From NCBI GenBank assembly GCA_006937955.1, contig SSNP01000025.1, positions 780,499 through 844,498 on the forward strand: 64,000 nucleotides of DNA. The letters run 5' to 3'. A program made the position numbers and the translations under genes. Each line of letters starts with the position of its first letter. Position 1 is the first letter of the stretch. The notes beneath the pieces are model-generated. The model did not search any database. It saw only the letters and a program-made list of their open reading frames with translations, and had not been told where the DNA came from. Below, one piece after another: positions 36,183 through 50,546 of the stretch. The DNA is from Pachypanchax playfairii (taxonomy: Eukaryota; Chordata; Actinopteri; Cyprinodontiformes; Aplocheilidae).

Positions 36183-38511
36183 AAACACATCAGCTGCTCG
36201 CCGACGGCCCAAAGGAAGTTTAACATCTGACCAAAGTGACCAGATGTTTTATTCAGCAGGTTTAGGATGACGGAGGTTTTTATTTAAGTTTGGTGTTTAT
36301 TTTGTTTTGGCCTCATCAAACTGTTGCAGAATCTTAATATGGTTCAGATTTAAAGCACCGCCACAGCTTTTCTTACAGTTTTTTTTACTCTGATCATTGA
36401 CTCGATCTGTTAAACTGTAATATAGATGTCTGATGTTGTTAATATATTTTTGTAAACTAAACATCTCCTCGGTATGGAGAAACGTATTATTTTGTGCATG
36501 TTTGTGGCTCTGTTTTGCATTGTGTAACTTTCTGCTGCACCTTAAAATGTTCAATTTTTATAAAGTTCTTAAACATAGTTTTAATTCCTAATAAAACAAG
36601 TGAAAAAAATCCAGATGCCTTTTGAATTAATTAACAGACTTCACACATACTCATTTATGAAGATATTTTCTAAACATGAAATTATTAAATCCTTTATTTT
36701 TTTTTTATTTTGAATTAAATGTTTGTCAGAATATTTTGTTCTGATGTGAATATTTTTTCTTTAACTCCAGTAAAACCAACACGTTGCTAAAGTTTCCAAA
36801 CTGACGACCAAACCGACAGAACGTGCAACAAGTTTCAGATAAAATTCTTTATCCAGAGTTTTTAATATGTAACCAGATTAAAGGTTAAACTGATGTGATT
36901 TTAACTATAAAACATGATGCGAGAAGTTAAAAAAATGATCAAACAAACACAATTTCTGTTTTAACATTGTTTATTCAAGATTTCTGGAAAAAAATAGCAT
37001 ATTTAGACAAATTATTTAACTTTAACTGATACAAAGTTTAAAAGCACTTTGAGAGAAAATTGAAAATGCTTGATAGAAAATAAGTGTCACTGAATTAAAT
37101 TACAAGTAAAACAAACCAGCTAATTTTCTTCCTATGAAAAACAGACGAATCATTTAGTCTTGGAATGTTTTTTTAACGGGCTTTAGCTTCATTTTAATGT
37201 TTTTCACTCTGACAAAATCAACTTGTAAAAACAAAAAAAGATTTTCCATGTGAACCAGTTCATACATGTAGACTTTACAAAATGCGGCGTTTTACATTTA
37301 TTTACATACTTAAGAGGAATAATTGTGTTTTACTTGGTTCATGAGTTCAAAAACATTTGATTTCTAAAATGCACCTGGACATCGTGTCTGAACACACCTG
37401 TAAAATAATCCACTTTAAAGCTGTAATATTTCCTCAACGTTCACACACAGAGCAAACGAACAGATCCACAGATGTTGGACTAAAAATATAAAATTTGGCC
37501 AAAGGGAATCTTTAAAAGTGGACACTAAAAAGACACGTGGACACTGACGTTAGTGGAATGAGTCCCGTGTCCCAGCAGTCGCTCTGCAGCCGCGTTACAC
37601 AACAAACAGAACTTAATCAAGTTTTCAGTTCAGGACAAACATCATCGTTACAATGTATAAAACTCCCATCTGTGCAAAGCTGTAAAACATTTCTGTACAC
37701 TAGTGATTTAGTGTTTAAGGCACTGTTGGGCCCTCAGATCCACCTAAAGTAACATTTATCATCAAATTTAATTAGTTTAACATAAACTAGAGTTTGTTTT
37801 CTTTTTCTCCAGAGAACTGCAGCTCTGCGTTCTTCTCAACAGAAAGATTTTTACTAACAAATGGACGTCTTCCTGTCATCTGTCCTATAAATGGACAACG
37901 TGCTGACGTGAACCTGATGACTGAACTGTATGAGGCGCCATCAGATCCTGATTTTGGCTCGAATTCCTTTTGATTGTTTGTCCAAAATTGCATTTTGGAT
38001 CTATAGGGACAGTTTTCACAGCGTTCATAAGGACAAACTCCATTCAAATATCCACTTTTTAACATGCTGTATCTTTAAGAGAATTTAACAGCTGCAGCGT
38101 GTTTGTTTTTAACAATCACCAGATTCTTTCATGTGTGAAATATTAAAACAGTTAAACTACAAAACTTTATAGAAACATGTTAATAATTCCTTCTAAAAAA
38201 GGGTTTTAATGCGAGTTCACTTCCTTTACATTTTGAGACAGTGTAGGCATCATTCTGCAGATTGCGCAACAGTTAAATAAAAGTCTGGTATTTTAACTTT
38301 AATATTCAGAGCTTGTCTCTTATTCCCAAGTGCATTAGTGCGTTCTGCAGGAAACTGCGTGTAAAGACCCAGATACAGACAGACAGTTCTGAATGGAGTT
38401 TGGTTAAGACCTTCTATCATTAAAGACCGAATGACAGAAACAGAGAAGAGTCGAGCATCGAACTCGAGTCCTGGAGACTTTTGAAAAACCACGACGACGT
38501 CTCAGACGTCC
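36183..38511. other. Convergent 3' flanks of the membrane-protein gene and nadk
   Basis: The 3' UTR of the plus-strand gene probably ends near 36610, and the 3' UTR of nadk extends leftward from 38511. No further coding exon is recognised. Confidence 0.55.
36590..36595 (+). terminator. Polyadenylation signal for the unrecognised membrane-protein gene
   Basis: AATAAA about 410 bp after the stop codon at 36182, the first clear hexamer in an AT-rich 3' UTR. Confidence 0.5.
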
Positions 38512-41500
38512 TCAGAACTCGTCGTCCTCTGAGTTGAGGTAGTTCTGCTTCTTCCTTACGTTCCAGTGTAAACATTCCGCCAGGCTCTCAAACCAGTCGT
38601 TCACCGGGTCGCGGAAACAGATGGATGGAACGGGGAAGCAGGATGTGGTGATAGTAATACTAGAACAAGGAAAAAAGAAAAAAACAATAGCAGGTTAGTA
38701 GGTTGGTATGAGGTCACTGCAGAATACAGATAATAAAATCTGTAATAATAAAACCCACTAAAGAGTTGCTGATATCTGAGAGACTTTCTTCTGAGAACTG
38801 AAAGCATTTTGAATAATTAACACCTGCAGCTCTTTGTAAGAACTAGAAAGGTGATTGTGTCTGATTACATAAAGAGATCTGATGCGGGGGCACCGATGGC
38901 CTTGAGCCAATTCAACAGGCTGATATGTTTGTGTCATGGTACCTGGCAGCAGCTGCAGGGGGAGTGAACTAACTGGTACACTGTTATACTTCAGTTACAA
39001 TCCAGCACGTTTACAGTCTACATGGCATCTTGTTATGTGGACTGACCTGTCTCCATGGCAGATCTCCTGCCTCTTTCTTCCATCAAATGACACCCAGGCC
39101 GTGTTTCTGGCATCACGTGACAACATGATCTGAGAAACCAAAAGGAAATAATATGCTTCACTCACTTTATGCAGACAACATTATCAACCTGAGAGTGGAA
39201 TAAGGAGGAACACAATGTGCTGGACCCAAACACAAACAGTTTGGGGTAAAACTCTCTGAATACCTTGAGCTCCACTCCAGCCGGCACCACGATGGGTCTG
39301 AAGGAGAGTGAGTGAGGGCAGATGGGAGTAATCATGATGGCTGGGACGTTGGGGTGGATCATGGACGCTCCTGCTGCCACTGCGTAAGCTGTGCTGCCTG
39401 TCGGGGTTGATACTATCACACCTGCAGGGAAAGAGTCCCAGGACGTCATTTAAAGAACCCAGAGGACAAAACTATGTTCCTGCAACCAGAGCTGCAGAGA
39501 CTAAACTCTGTTCTATTGAGTGAAACTGAAGCCTGTTGATATGGATGATTTTATTTTCACAACTTCACTCACCATCTCCCTGCACGGTGGTGATGAGGTG
39601 TCCATCCAGGTAGAGGTCAACGTTGGAGAGATACGAGGAGGGTCCTCTGTCCACAACGACCTCATTCAGGACCTGAAACACACACAAGAAAAAGAACAGA
39701 GTCACGGTTAGTGGTGGTAAAAACCCACTGGCATGACGTCACCTACAGCCTCTGGCCACATTGTTTGTTTGGTTGCAACAGAAATCCTGATCTGCAAGTG
39801 TAATCCCAAAACGTGTAGTTAGAGTATCAGTTACTGAGGTCACTGCTCGCAAAAAACAAGCTGACAACCCACAAGAATCAGTGTGAAGTTATTTTGATCT
39901 ATTCACAGAGCAAACTGCAGTAATTATTTATCAAAAACACATAATTATTTAGCAAAGCTGCAGTAGAACTTTAATATTTCAGCAGGATGATAATTAAAAC
40001 ATTTTGGCCAGTCAGAGTATTTCTTCACACCAGGTACCGGGGGGCTCACCTGATACTGCATGGCTTTGTGGGGGGTTTCCATGTCCCCGTTGGTCAGGAT
40101 GATCCCCTTGTCATCCACACTGTCCTTCTTCTCCCAGTTGTCTTTAAACACTCGAACTTTCAATCGACTTCTCAGAACGATGGCAGCGTTACCTGCAGCA
40201 CAATGATAATGCTTATCATTTGCTTAGCAGACAGAACGGGAACATGAGCCCGAGGCCGACAGGTTAGTGAACATTCAGTACCTTCAATAATCTGCGTGAC
40301 CTGAGACTGGTATGAATCAAATTTAAAAGGTGTCAGAAAGCCCAGGGAGCCCAGGTGAAAGGCCATAACAGGTGGGACGCTCTCCTGCAAACAGAAAGGA
40401 GATTGTTACTGAGAATATTAAAAACACTGATTTTATAGTGACAGCAAAAATCCTGCTAGAATACCTGGAAGAGTGAAGAGGCATACAGCAAAGTTCCATC
40501 CCCACCGAGACAGATGATGAAGTCTACACGGTTTGAGAGGTCATCAAAGTCTGAAAAATATCAACACGTCAAGTCAGTTCAGGTTTCATTTAAATCCTGT
40601 TTAAATAATGGCATCAATATATTATTACCTTCTCTGAAAGTGCAAAATTTCTTAGTAATGGCTTCAAAGTTTTCATCTCCTGTAATCGCTGGATCATCCA
40701 GCACTTTTTTCTCCACGTAAACAATCATGTTTTTCACCTGCAACAACACATGAGACGACGCGTGCTTAACAAACACGAACCAACGAGTCACTCTTTTGGT
40801 TAGAACATGATGAGCAGGTAGAACGAACATGTGAAAAAACTAAAATCAACACAATGTTTGTTCTTTTTCATTGTCCCAACAAAAACATTTTTCTGCAGAT
40901 TTTAGAGAGTTAAATGTGTTTTATCGTAGACGAACCTCGGTGAGGAATATGCAGAGCTCTTTAAAAGGCTGAACCAGGCTGGCGTCTCGGATCTTCTTGA
41001 TGATAAGGACACTTTTTGGCGGCTTGTTCCACGTCAGTTTCTGGCTGGCGGGATCCTGAATGTGCCTGAGCATCAAAAATTTAAAAAAAGTGTTTAAATT
41101 ACATTAAAATCTTCCAGCAGGACCTGTTGAGCCTCAGACCTGAGCTGATGTAAGACCTGTTAACTAACCTAAGACTCATCCTGTTTATCATAACCAGCAC
41201 TGATTACTATCCATCCAATTAGACACATCAGATTAAAGTCTACTTCTGCTGGATCCTCACCTCCACTCAACCCTGAAAGGAGAATCAGGGATTTTAAAAT
41301 GTTTCCAAAATACAGACGTGTGAACCAGCAGATTAAACATCTTCGTTTTAAGCTCTTAGAACTCTTTAGAAGGTCAGAAACTACCAAAAGTTACTTACAT
41401 CAGTTCTTATGAAAACTATTACTCAAAAATAACTTTATTAATTCATGCTGACTGAAACGAATCAGATTCAAGAGTGAAAACGGAGATGAGTTAAAACTGG

Positions 41501-44500
41501 AAACCGCCACAGGGTTTGAATTTTTCATGAACAATCCAAGAGTCTGTTTACATCCATCAGCTGTGGCTCCCGTTAGTTACAGATAACTGACGGTTTCTAA
41601 TACAGCAACAATGTCATTTCTGTATTTCTTATGCAAGAAAATTAAAATGATATGTTCAGGTTTATAAAAAGAGCTTGAGTACATCTGTACAAATCATTTA
41701 TTAAATTTTAATCGAATCATAAAAATAAAATACAGGCTTGTTTTGTTTTTGCTGTTTCACAAATTTACTCTTTCAGTCTTCAGTAAGTGTCGGATGATCA
41801 TCAGAAAAAACTGGAGGACTTCAACTTTTATTCAATAAACTGAACAGCTGGTTTAATAAACTGAGTAAAGTTTAAATAAATGTATAAATCTCGTTTTGAT
41901 CACTGAAACCTTTTTATTTTTCTAATATTTCAATATTTAGTAGTATTCCTTAAACACAGGAGATCAGACTGTATATTTACAACATTAGGTTGTGTTTTGG
42001 ACTGTCAGAGTGATACTGATTATTGATCTGAATACTTTGCAGTGATGCTTCAGCAGAGACCAGCTGTGTTCTACCTGCTGTTTTACTGCTGATAAGAAGT
42101 TCTCAGTCTAAAACCTGGAAGCAGCAACATTAAGACATCATTTAGTTCCTGTTTCTTTTCACAAAAATACCCAACATCATGCAATCACAACAGCTGGAAG
42201 ACCACAAACATCAAAAACATGTAAACCGGCTTTCATTTAGGAAACAAAGTGAAGCTCCGTTAGCATTTCAACACAGAGCCTGTGATCCATTCATGAACAG
42301 TTCTTAGATCACCTCAAAGCATCCTGACCTCCTCCTTTCATCCAGCCACCCTGCTCGGCCCAAACCACACTCCCTTTGTAGAACAGTACAACTTTTTTAT
42401 TCGCACCAGCTGTCTGCACAATTTAAACTCCAGATTTGTTTTAAATGACGGGAAAAAGCATTTTCTCAGGTAAAAATTTAGGATTTAAAGATGTGACATT
42501 AAATAGACATGAACTTAATGTAAAACTTAATACTTAAGCAGTTAATCATGTTTTATACCTCCAATAAAGAGACAGAGAAGTTCTCTCACCATTTCCAGAC
42601 TTTGTTCTCGCTGTGGCTCCCCGGAGCGTCCTCCACTACACACTGGTTAAATTTCATGGCTACACGATAAAGATGCTGCTTCGAACTGTCTGATGTCCTA
42701 CTCTCACACTGATACTACCTCATCTTAACAACAATCTACAAAGCTACAAGTTGTAGAGCAGCAGAGAAGAAGTCTTCTCGTGGTTGAGTTACTAGCTGTC
42801 TGAGAGTCTCTCTGGGCAGAGTGGTCAGGCCCGGCGGATCAGCTGAAAGCCCTAAGACCTGGACTCACTGTGGCTATATTTGTCCCAGCGAGGACTTAAC
42901 ACTAAACTCCCCTTGTGCATTCTGCTGCAGAGGTAAAGCTCTCGCCTCTTAAGGGTGAATGCGACTTAGGCCACACCCCTTCTTGTTGCAAGAACCCACC
43001 CATTTCAGTAGAGGATTTTCCTTGTTGAACCGGTGTGACTCACTCAATGATGTCGCAGCGGATCCTAAAATATTTACTGCACTAGAAAAGTGTTCTCACC
43101 TGAATGACCTCATTTGGTGAACGTAACCATTACACAGAGGGGAAACAATGAAACTGGTTAGCGCTGATGTATTTTGCAATTGTGGTTTATGGGAAAATAA
43201 CAAGATGGACACGTGCAGTTACAGTAAAGATAATCAGTAGTTTTATACAAAACAGGGAAATTACTGGCGAGATCCAGTTAATTTACCGATTGTCCAGGAG
43301 GAAATAAAATAAAACACACAAGATAAAAGATCGTCTACCAAACAAGCTGCACAAGCAGTGCAAAACATGCAAGAAATGGTTTGTAGCACTCTTATGTGCA
43401 TGCATGTACAATTAGGTGAGCAGAGCTTATGACAAAGTAAATACAGAATATATAAAGCAAAGTGCATTGACATCTGTTTATTATATACTTTTTGGTTAAC
43501 TACTGTGTTTAATTTGGGAAGGGATTAGCAATTCAGAGGTAATTATTAATTAAAAAACTTAAATAAAAAAAAAAGATCAACAATTCATCAGAAAAAAGTT
43601 ACATAACGCTGACACTCAATCCACCTCCTCCCACTTTGTTTGGGTTAGTTAGTAAAGATTAAAACTTTCTGATAACTGAGATGGAATTTGTCCGTAATCC
43701 ACACTGGAGTGGGAGGAGTCAGAACAAACTCCATTTATGAGGTGTTTTGATGAATAAAACCAGCTCAACCAAACATGGTGTTTCCGAGTGGGAACGTAAA
43801 CTCTTCTCTGTTTATTCTTGATTCAAAACAGATAAAACGAGCCGGAGGAGGTGGAGCTCGAATTTTATTTATTAAACAATTTGACACTTTATCAAACAAT
43901 TGAAACATAAAGAAAGCATATTTCTTTAAATGATGATACTTAAATGTGCTGCTGAGGATTGAGATATTTGGGTTGTGTAAAAAGCTACAGTCAAACATTG
44001 AGGTGTGTCGGCTCTCGGCTGCTGACAGGTGATGTGACCTCTTTGCTCTCCAGCAACTATAACCTAAAGCAACAGCACAACATACTTTGGATTGTAAATG
44101 CAACCTCACCCTTCCAAAAAGAACAAGTGACACGTTTCCAGTTCAAATATCTCGGGTGTTAGGGCCTGACTTTTGTTTTAAACGCTAAATCATCTTTTTC
44201 TCAATACATGTTGCCTCCAGTGACGGCACACAGTATGTACAAACACGTACAAAGACACTTATACGAGGAAACTGCACCCGCCCAGCTTTTGTCTGAAACA
44301 AAGATAGCCTGCCTGGTTTTACTGCTTTTAACCTGTTTAGCAGCATTAAAGGAGCTAATCCTTCAAAGAGAGCAAGCTGAAACAAACAGCTCAGAGAGAG
44401 ACACTTACGTGCATGGACAGTATCACTCGGTCAACAGTTAGCTCGGGTTAATGAGACGCCGTCAAGAGTCTTTCATAAGAATATCATGAACAAATCCAAC

Positions 44501-47500
44501 AACAATTAGCACAGACTGTGATAACAGGGCTTGTGTAGCCAGCTGAGTCTCTATTGTTCTGACTAACCTGTTTAAAGTCAGTGATGGACGGAAATCTAAC
44601 AACTCTCATTAAAATCTAAGAAAGTAACATCCAGTATTTCTGAGCTAAGACTGGGACTTTTGGAGGTTTGACACTTGTGAAACAATCAAAAAAATAATGT
44701 AAAAATCTCCCAAACATTCATGTTCCTATCAGACTTTAACTCTTGGTTTGTTTGTGTAGTTCCACCACTGAACCGCTGCATTATTAAACCGTCCGTTCCT
44801 GTTTTTCTGGAGAGACGCAGTGAAAATCATAAAGTGTGAACACGTAAAACAGATCGTATGTTAAGGATTTTATGTCATACGTAATACAGAAGATTCAAAT
44901 AGTTAAGTGATGAGACAATGACCCACTTTTTATCTTCTATTTTAACTCTGTACTCATAAACATTACAAGAGACTACAATGTTCAATATGCCAAAGACCTC
45001 AGGGTGTGTCTCATCTTACCAGGAGTGTAAAATCTGCAGGCTTCTTGTTTTAATTTATAAAATCATCCAAATTAGGAAGAAAACTGCTCATTTATAAGTC
45101 ATTAATTTGGGCGGTGGTGAGCCGTAGCAGCCTGATGGTTTGGAGGATGATTTCACATAAAAAATAGATGGAAAGTTTCTCGAAAGGTTTTTCACCTTAA
45201 ATTTGTATTTTTATACACCGTAAGGCGGCATTGTCAAACGAATTCAACACAAAGTTCTAATAATTATTCAGTGGTTAGGTCATTAAAGATATAAAAATAT
45301 AAATATATCTGGTACAAACTGACAGCTGATATTAAAAACATTTTTTTCTGTCATTAACTGGAAATTGTTCCACAGGGAAACTAATTAATCAGGAGTCTGA
45401 CAGACGCTCCTGATAGAAGTGAAACATGCCGACAGATGTGTCTGTGTTGTTAACAGATGCCAGATTAACAACATTAAAGCAGGTTTAGAATAATTCAAAA
45501 TCTGGAAATGTGTATTTAACTAAAACTATAACAATTAATATAAGAAAAATTTTTGGTAATAAAACTGCAGGTCTGTGTGTTCAGTCGGCCCTCAGAGGTT
45601 TTACAAGAGGATGTGATGACATTTATGTAGAAAAGATTTGAAGCTTGCAAGTTCTAATAATCAGAGCGTTTTAGCAGAAGTGCTTTATAAAAAAGAGCAG
45701 AAGCACTAACTTGTTTCAAACTAACTGTCCAGAAAAGAATCAACTTCCCCTTTAGAAAACAAACAGGCGACGAGTCGTTCGGCTTCCGTTCCTGCTCTGC
45801 ATGTTCCAAACCCTCTGAATTTATTTAATAAACTGACTTTAGAACATGAACCCTTGTAGTTTCACATGTTTTTGCCGTGACGCAGACTCCCGTCCAACTT
45901 TAATTCCTGACAACTATGAGCTCTTTCACACAGTTTCATGCTTAAACTGGTATAATTATTTTATTTTAGCAAAAAATAAAAGCAATAAAAACAGAAAGAT
46001 AATGATTTTTTTTTTTTTGCATGCTTAGTATTAAACACAGAACAAATCATGACCATATAAAGTGTAAATTAAGAAAAGCACTGTGCTCTCTCTCTGTAGC
46101 TGCTACACAAAACCTGAAGCAACAAAGACTTCAAGACTTTTCAAGCCCCAATTTAACAGATTTAATTTTACACACAGACTCATATCAAAAACAAACAAAA
46201 AAAAAGAAAGTAAACAAACCAACATGATGTTTTAAAGACTTTTCTCCAACTTACATTACAGCGTGGGGGTTCTGGAGCATGCATGCCTTTGGCCCAAACG
46301 TAGTGACGGGGCTCGGTCCGTGAAGTGACTGAGTCCTCCTGAAAATAAAAAAGGACATGCAGGTTCAAACACTAATTATCAGCCATGAGTAAAACAAATA
46401 GTTACTTTCAAACTAAATTTGTTATTTTATCAGAACCAATTCTGCACTTTTTCAACAATTTGTAAAAAATGACAACTTATTAACAGAGTGATGTGATTAC
46501 ACACATTTTTTATTAAATAGTTCCAATTTTCATGCGTTTTCAAAAAAAACAAAAACTAATCAGGCTTGAAATGATTCAATTCAAAAATTTGGAACAAAGT
46601 TTATTATGTGCAAACCCAAACTTCTAGATCGTGGTTTTAAAACTGTATCTCTCTTTTCAGGAACTCCTGAAAATCTGCACCAGAACTTTCCAACTGAGTT
46701 GCAGGAGTAGATTAGACTTTGAAATCACATGAAAAAGAGGGAAAAGAAGAACATCCAACAATATTTTTAATACCGAATTGTGTTAAAGTCCTAAATCACC
46801 CCTAAATGAGACACAATTTCTTTCTCAGACATTCAGTGTGAGTTTAAATAATGAAGCTGACAGACAAAGTATTGTGTCTAAATAAAATGACCTCCAGAAG
46901 ACAAGCAATAAATATCAACATGTCTTTTAGACATGAGCAAAGCTTCATGCTTCATCTGTTGCTTGATCTCCTGTTGTATGTCAAATATTGAGACATCCAT
47001 ATTTGAGGGTGTATATTTAAATATTTTGAACATATTTTCTCTTTTCAGGAACTTCCTCTTGTTAAAATAAAACTCATCACACCAACAGAAACCAAAAACA
47101 TCAAACACTTCTCTCCTTCTGTGACAGTGTTCAGGTGATGGCTGCAGGAACTGAACCCAGATTACTCAAGTGCCCAACGTTGTGCAAGGCGGACTGTGTC
47201 ACAAGGTTGTTTCCTAAAACATTTCTAATGCAACAAACATTTCTGAAACCTCAGGACTCATGTTATTATCTGTCAATGCTGTATTGTTGTTGCTGCGTGG
47301 CAACAAGCATCTCTCCACCTTTAATAAATAAGTTTCACATGAGGGAGTGAGGGTGACCAGCTCCAGCTACCCAACCATGGAATACTTACCAATGCTGAAA
47401 AATTGTCTAAAATGTATAAACATGCTCAAGACACTATGCAGACTTTTGAAGGCACATTTTTAATACAGTTAAAATACCCAGTTCTAAATTCCCAAAATAT

Positions 47501-48067
47501 ATATTTTTTAAAACCCCTGAATCTGGAAAAGAAGCTAGAACCACAATGTTCTTCAAAGTGGGATAAATGCTGGTTATGTCAGCTGTTGTTATTTTATCTG
47601 ATGCAGTCATTTCAGAAAGAAATAGGTTATACCTGTAACACAGGTTGTTTCCAATATATTCTACAGAAATCTGCACCATAAAGTGTTTATAAAGTTGTTT
47701 CTTCAGATGTTGACTCCTGGGAGGTTCCTGCACTCGAACAGCGTGTGTGGTGTTTTACTGACAGTCAATATGATTCCAATTAAAACGTTTACCTGCTTCA
47801 TGTAATGAAAATTTATTAAAAAACACACATTTTAGATAAGTGTCAATCTGCAATTCATGAAAAATGATTTGCTTTGGGGACGGGGGGGCCATCTGGTTGC
47901 CATGGTGACATTCACCTGAACTCTGAGTAGGTGCTGGCTGAGGAGCTGCTCAGACTGCGGGTCTTGGCGTAGCGTCGAGCCAGACTGCGACCTGGGATCT
48001 CTCCTCCCTCACAGGTGGCGCAGCAGTACGGAGCAGCTTCCAGTCGAACCTCCGGTCCATCGTCCAT
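38512..48067 (-). CDS. nadk: nadk, cytosolic NAD kinase, long form, 11 coding exons, complete
   Basis: Exons on the minus strand: 48067-47916, 46338-46255, 41065-40936, 40737-40629, 40550-40465, 40384-40282, 40192-40050, 39672-39573, 39421-39264, 39129-39047 and 38659-38512 (stop). The total is 1,296 bp, 431 residues (human about 446), with every junction in phase. NAD kinase phosphorylates NAD to NADP with ATP. Key motifs are present: GGDG (residues 174-177), the catalytic ATP/NAD loop, and TPTGSTAY (308-315), the NAD-binding stretch, followed by AAGASMIHPNVPA. The amino-terminal exon carries the RSLSSSS phosphosite-rich segment and exon 2 RRTQSLHGPSPVTTFGPKAC, as in vertebrate NADK. The tail ends in an acidic SEDDEF. 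A donor at 48579 suggests a non-coding first exon (48580 to about 48680). nadk lies beside slc35e2 in human as well, on 1p36.33. Confidence 0.96.
42590..42657 (-). CDS. nadk: nadk alternative first coding exon (short isoform)
   Basis: A 68-bp exon starting with ATG at 42657 reads MKFNQCVVEDAPGSHSENKV then WKW across the junction, with a GTGAGA donor at 42589. Its phase (2) is exactly that of the exon it replaces, so it splices to 41065-40936 and gives a 375-residue protein lacking the long form's first two coding exons. It sits inside the 5.2-kb intron of the long form and must have its own promoter; an AAATATAG on the minus strand lies near 42880. The sequence composition and phase make this more than chance, though no transcript is in hand. 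Confidence 0.8.
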
Positions 48068-48680
48068 CTCTGACAGCCACACTCGGAACAACTTGACAGG
48101 TACTTGAATCAAGAGAGAAGCTACAGTCAATCTAGAGGCTAACCGTCAGAAACGGTCCTAAAATCATCAACGGGTTCTCAGCGGATAGTTTAAACACGTA
48201 AAACAAAAGTATTTTCTAAATAACTTACCTGTGATAAGAATATTAACAGATGAGCTAATAAAACAAGTTAGAGTGAGCCTAATTATGCCGAGTCTCTAAT
48301 TTTAAAGTTTTCTCCGTGCTAATAATGTTAGTACATCACAGTTTGACAACTATTCGAGTGAAGCTAACAGCTTAGTCACAAATTCAGTCAGCTGTTCTTT
48401 AAAATAAAGATCTTTTACGTTCAAGTGATCTGACTCATACTGAACTGTGACGGAGAGAATGTTCCAGGTGAACGAGCTTTGCTAGTTTTACAGATGTTAG
48501 CTAACCGGGCTGTTACTTAAACGGGTTAAACACAGGGCAAAGCGTAAAACTTAATCATAATATACATTTATAACTTTACCTTTCAGTTGAAACGTTACAG
48601 GGTTTATTCAGACCTGCGGGACAGCAAATCGCTGAAGTATTAATTTGTTGGAGAATAACGCTATAACATCTTCTTTCAAC

Positions 48681-50546
48681 AGAGGAGCTGTCAACAATCA
48701 GCCCATAACTTCCTGATCCTGATTGACCAATCAATCGGCCTGACCGCCCGTGACGTCAGATTGGAAGGCTGGAAAAAAGTAAACCGAAGAAGCCACAATA
48801 GACTTTTCTTAATCCCTTAAATAAAGTTTCCAAACAATAAAAATGTTATTATTCAGTTCAATAAATTAAGAAAACAGTCGAATTCCCTCACATGCCAGTT
48901 TTTTCCAGAGTTTTGGAATGATTTAAAATTTCTTACAGTTTGCTCATTCTGCCCCTTGATGGCGATGTTGCAGCATTTCTGTGCAAGATCTTGACAACGG
49001 TTGGATTCATGTGGTTTCATTGAATGAAATTTTATATTTCGTGAGTTTTAAGTGGAGAGAAGGTGTAATTTTTGACAGTATCTTACACAGTAAAGTGTTT
49101 CATGACTGGAAAACAATCAATAACCATCATATTCCACCCCTGTGCTTATTGTGTTTGTGTCAGCGATGTGGCACATCAAAATTTGTTTGTTTGATGAGAT
49201 GCATTATACAAAAATACAACTATCTTATTGAATTTAGATTAAATTGAATTTAAAATAGTGTGTAATTGCATTTGCATTCATCATTTACTGTTAAATAATG
49301 TTTATTTTTATCATTAAATAAAATCAAACCATGTGGGTTTTTTTCATTATGACACATTAAAAACAAAACATTTCCTCCTGGGTCAAAATGATCCTGATCC
49401 TGACAATACCCCAAACACTTTGAACTCTACAAATTATTCAAGACTGAATATGTGACATTCCAAAACAAAAGTTTTTGACCCCTGTTATGTGTTTGGGTTG
49501 AAAGTTCTGATGCTGTAACGTATCAAATTTTTGGACCCAAGAATTCCAGATATTTCATTTTCCTGGTGCAACTTCTTATTTAGATAAAACAGAGCAAATT
49601 TGCGATTTTGTAAATCATAGAAATGTATTTCTCTTGTTAGTGAACAATGTTTTCTGACAAACAGATCACAAATTTATTGATGATGAGTTGTGTGCCTGAG
49701 CGCTGGTGGTGAGCAGTGCAGGAACATGACTGGGGACTTCACACTGATCACCTCAGACTCCCAGTCCTGTATCCCTCTGAAATAAACTATAGACCAAAAC
49801 TTTGTTTGAGATACACATCTTTACCATTTTTACCCATTTTAATAAAAAGATGAGTAAAGAAAGTTCCAACTATGTGGATGTTTAAGTTTTAGACATCTGC
49901 TGGAACACGAGAGTCTGATAAAGATCTACAGATCAAGTATAAAAAGTGTATTTGGAGAGGAGCAGCTCAATCCCAAAAAAATGACAGTAAATATCCACAA
50001 TTAAGCATTTCTGTGAGAAAAAAATGTTGCAAACGAACCTCAAATCAATTCACTGATACTGAAAAAATATGTTATTGATCTTTTATTTCATGGTGAGTAG
50101 AAGAAATATTATTGATATTTATTTACTAAATAATGAAAAAAAAAAACATTTACAGAAAACACAATGAAACACTGGAGCTTTGACCTCCAGTTTGAGGAAT
50201 TGTTAAAATAAAGAACTGATTACATGTGATGGATCATAAAATTTGTGTCAAGTTCTTTTAAGTGTTGCCAGATAAATGTTTGGATCAACTGGCACACAAT
50301 AACATGACAACTTTTATCATTTAATCATTTTAATCAACTGTTTTATGTGTCATGTGTCACATGTGTTGTGGACAAGCTGTTTCTTTTAAACGTTGTGTTT
50401 TATCACTTCACTCTGGTATCGTTTAATCATTGTATGTTTCTAAATGCATAATAAATTTGAATTTGTTCAGATACAGAAGCTGTTTAGTAAAAAAGAAAAT
50501 TTAGGACATTTACAGAATTAAATCAATTGTGGTTGGTTTTTTTTTT
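48681..50546. other. Intergenic stretch between nadk and the lectin cluster
   Basis: AT-rich. Apart from the nadk promoter elements near 48720-48764 and the 3' UTR of lectin gene 1 (leftward from 50546), I recognise nothing; an 88-codon open frame at 48981-49247 resembles no family I know. Confidence 0.55.
48751..48764 (-). promoter_or_regulatory. CRE plus CCAAT box at the nadk promoter
   Basis: TGACGTCA at 48751-48758, directly next to ATTGG (48760-48764, CCAAT on the minus strand). It is about 170 bp upstream of the probable nadk non-coding exon donor, and a plus-strand CCAAT is at 48726-48730. This arrangement is typical of an NF-Y/CREB housekeeping promoter; use is inferred. Confidence 0.5.

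Noticed and set aside
43765..44133. 122-codon minus-strand open frame in the nadk intron
   Set aside because: No recognised domain, no ATG-linked context and no supporting splice pattern; treated as chance.
48981..49247. 88-codon plus-strand open frame right of nadk
   Set aside because: No recognised family and AT-rich composition; possibly chance or an old repeat.
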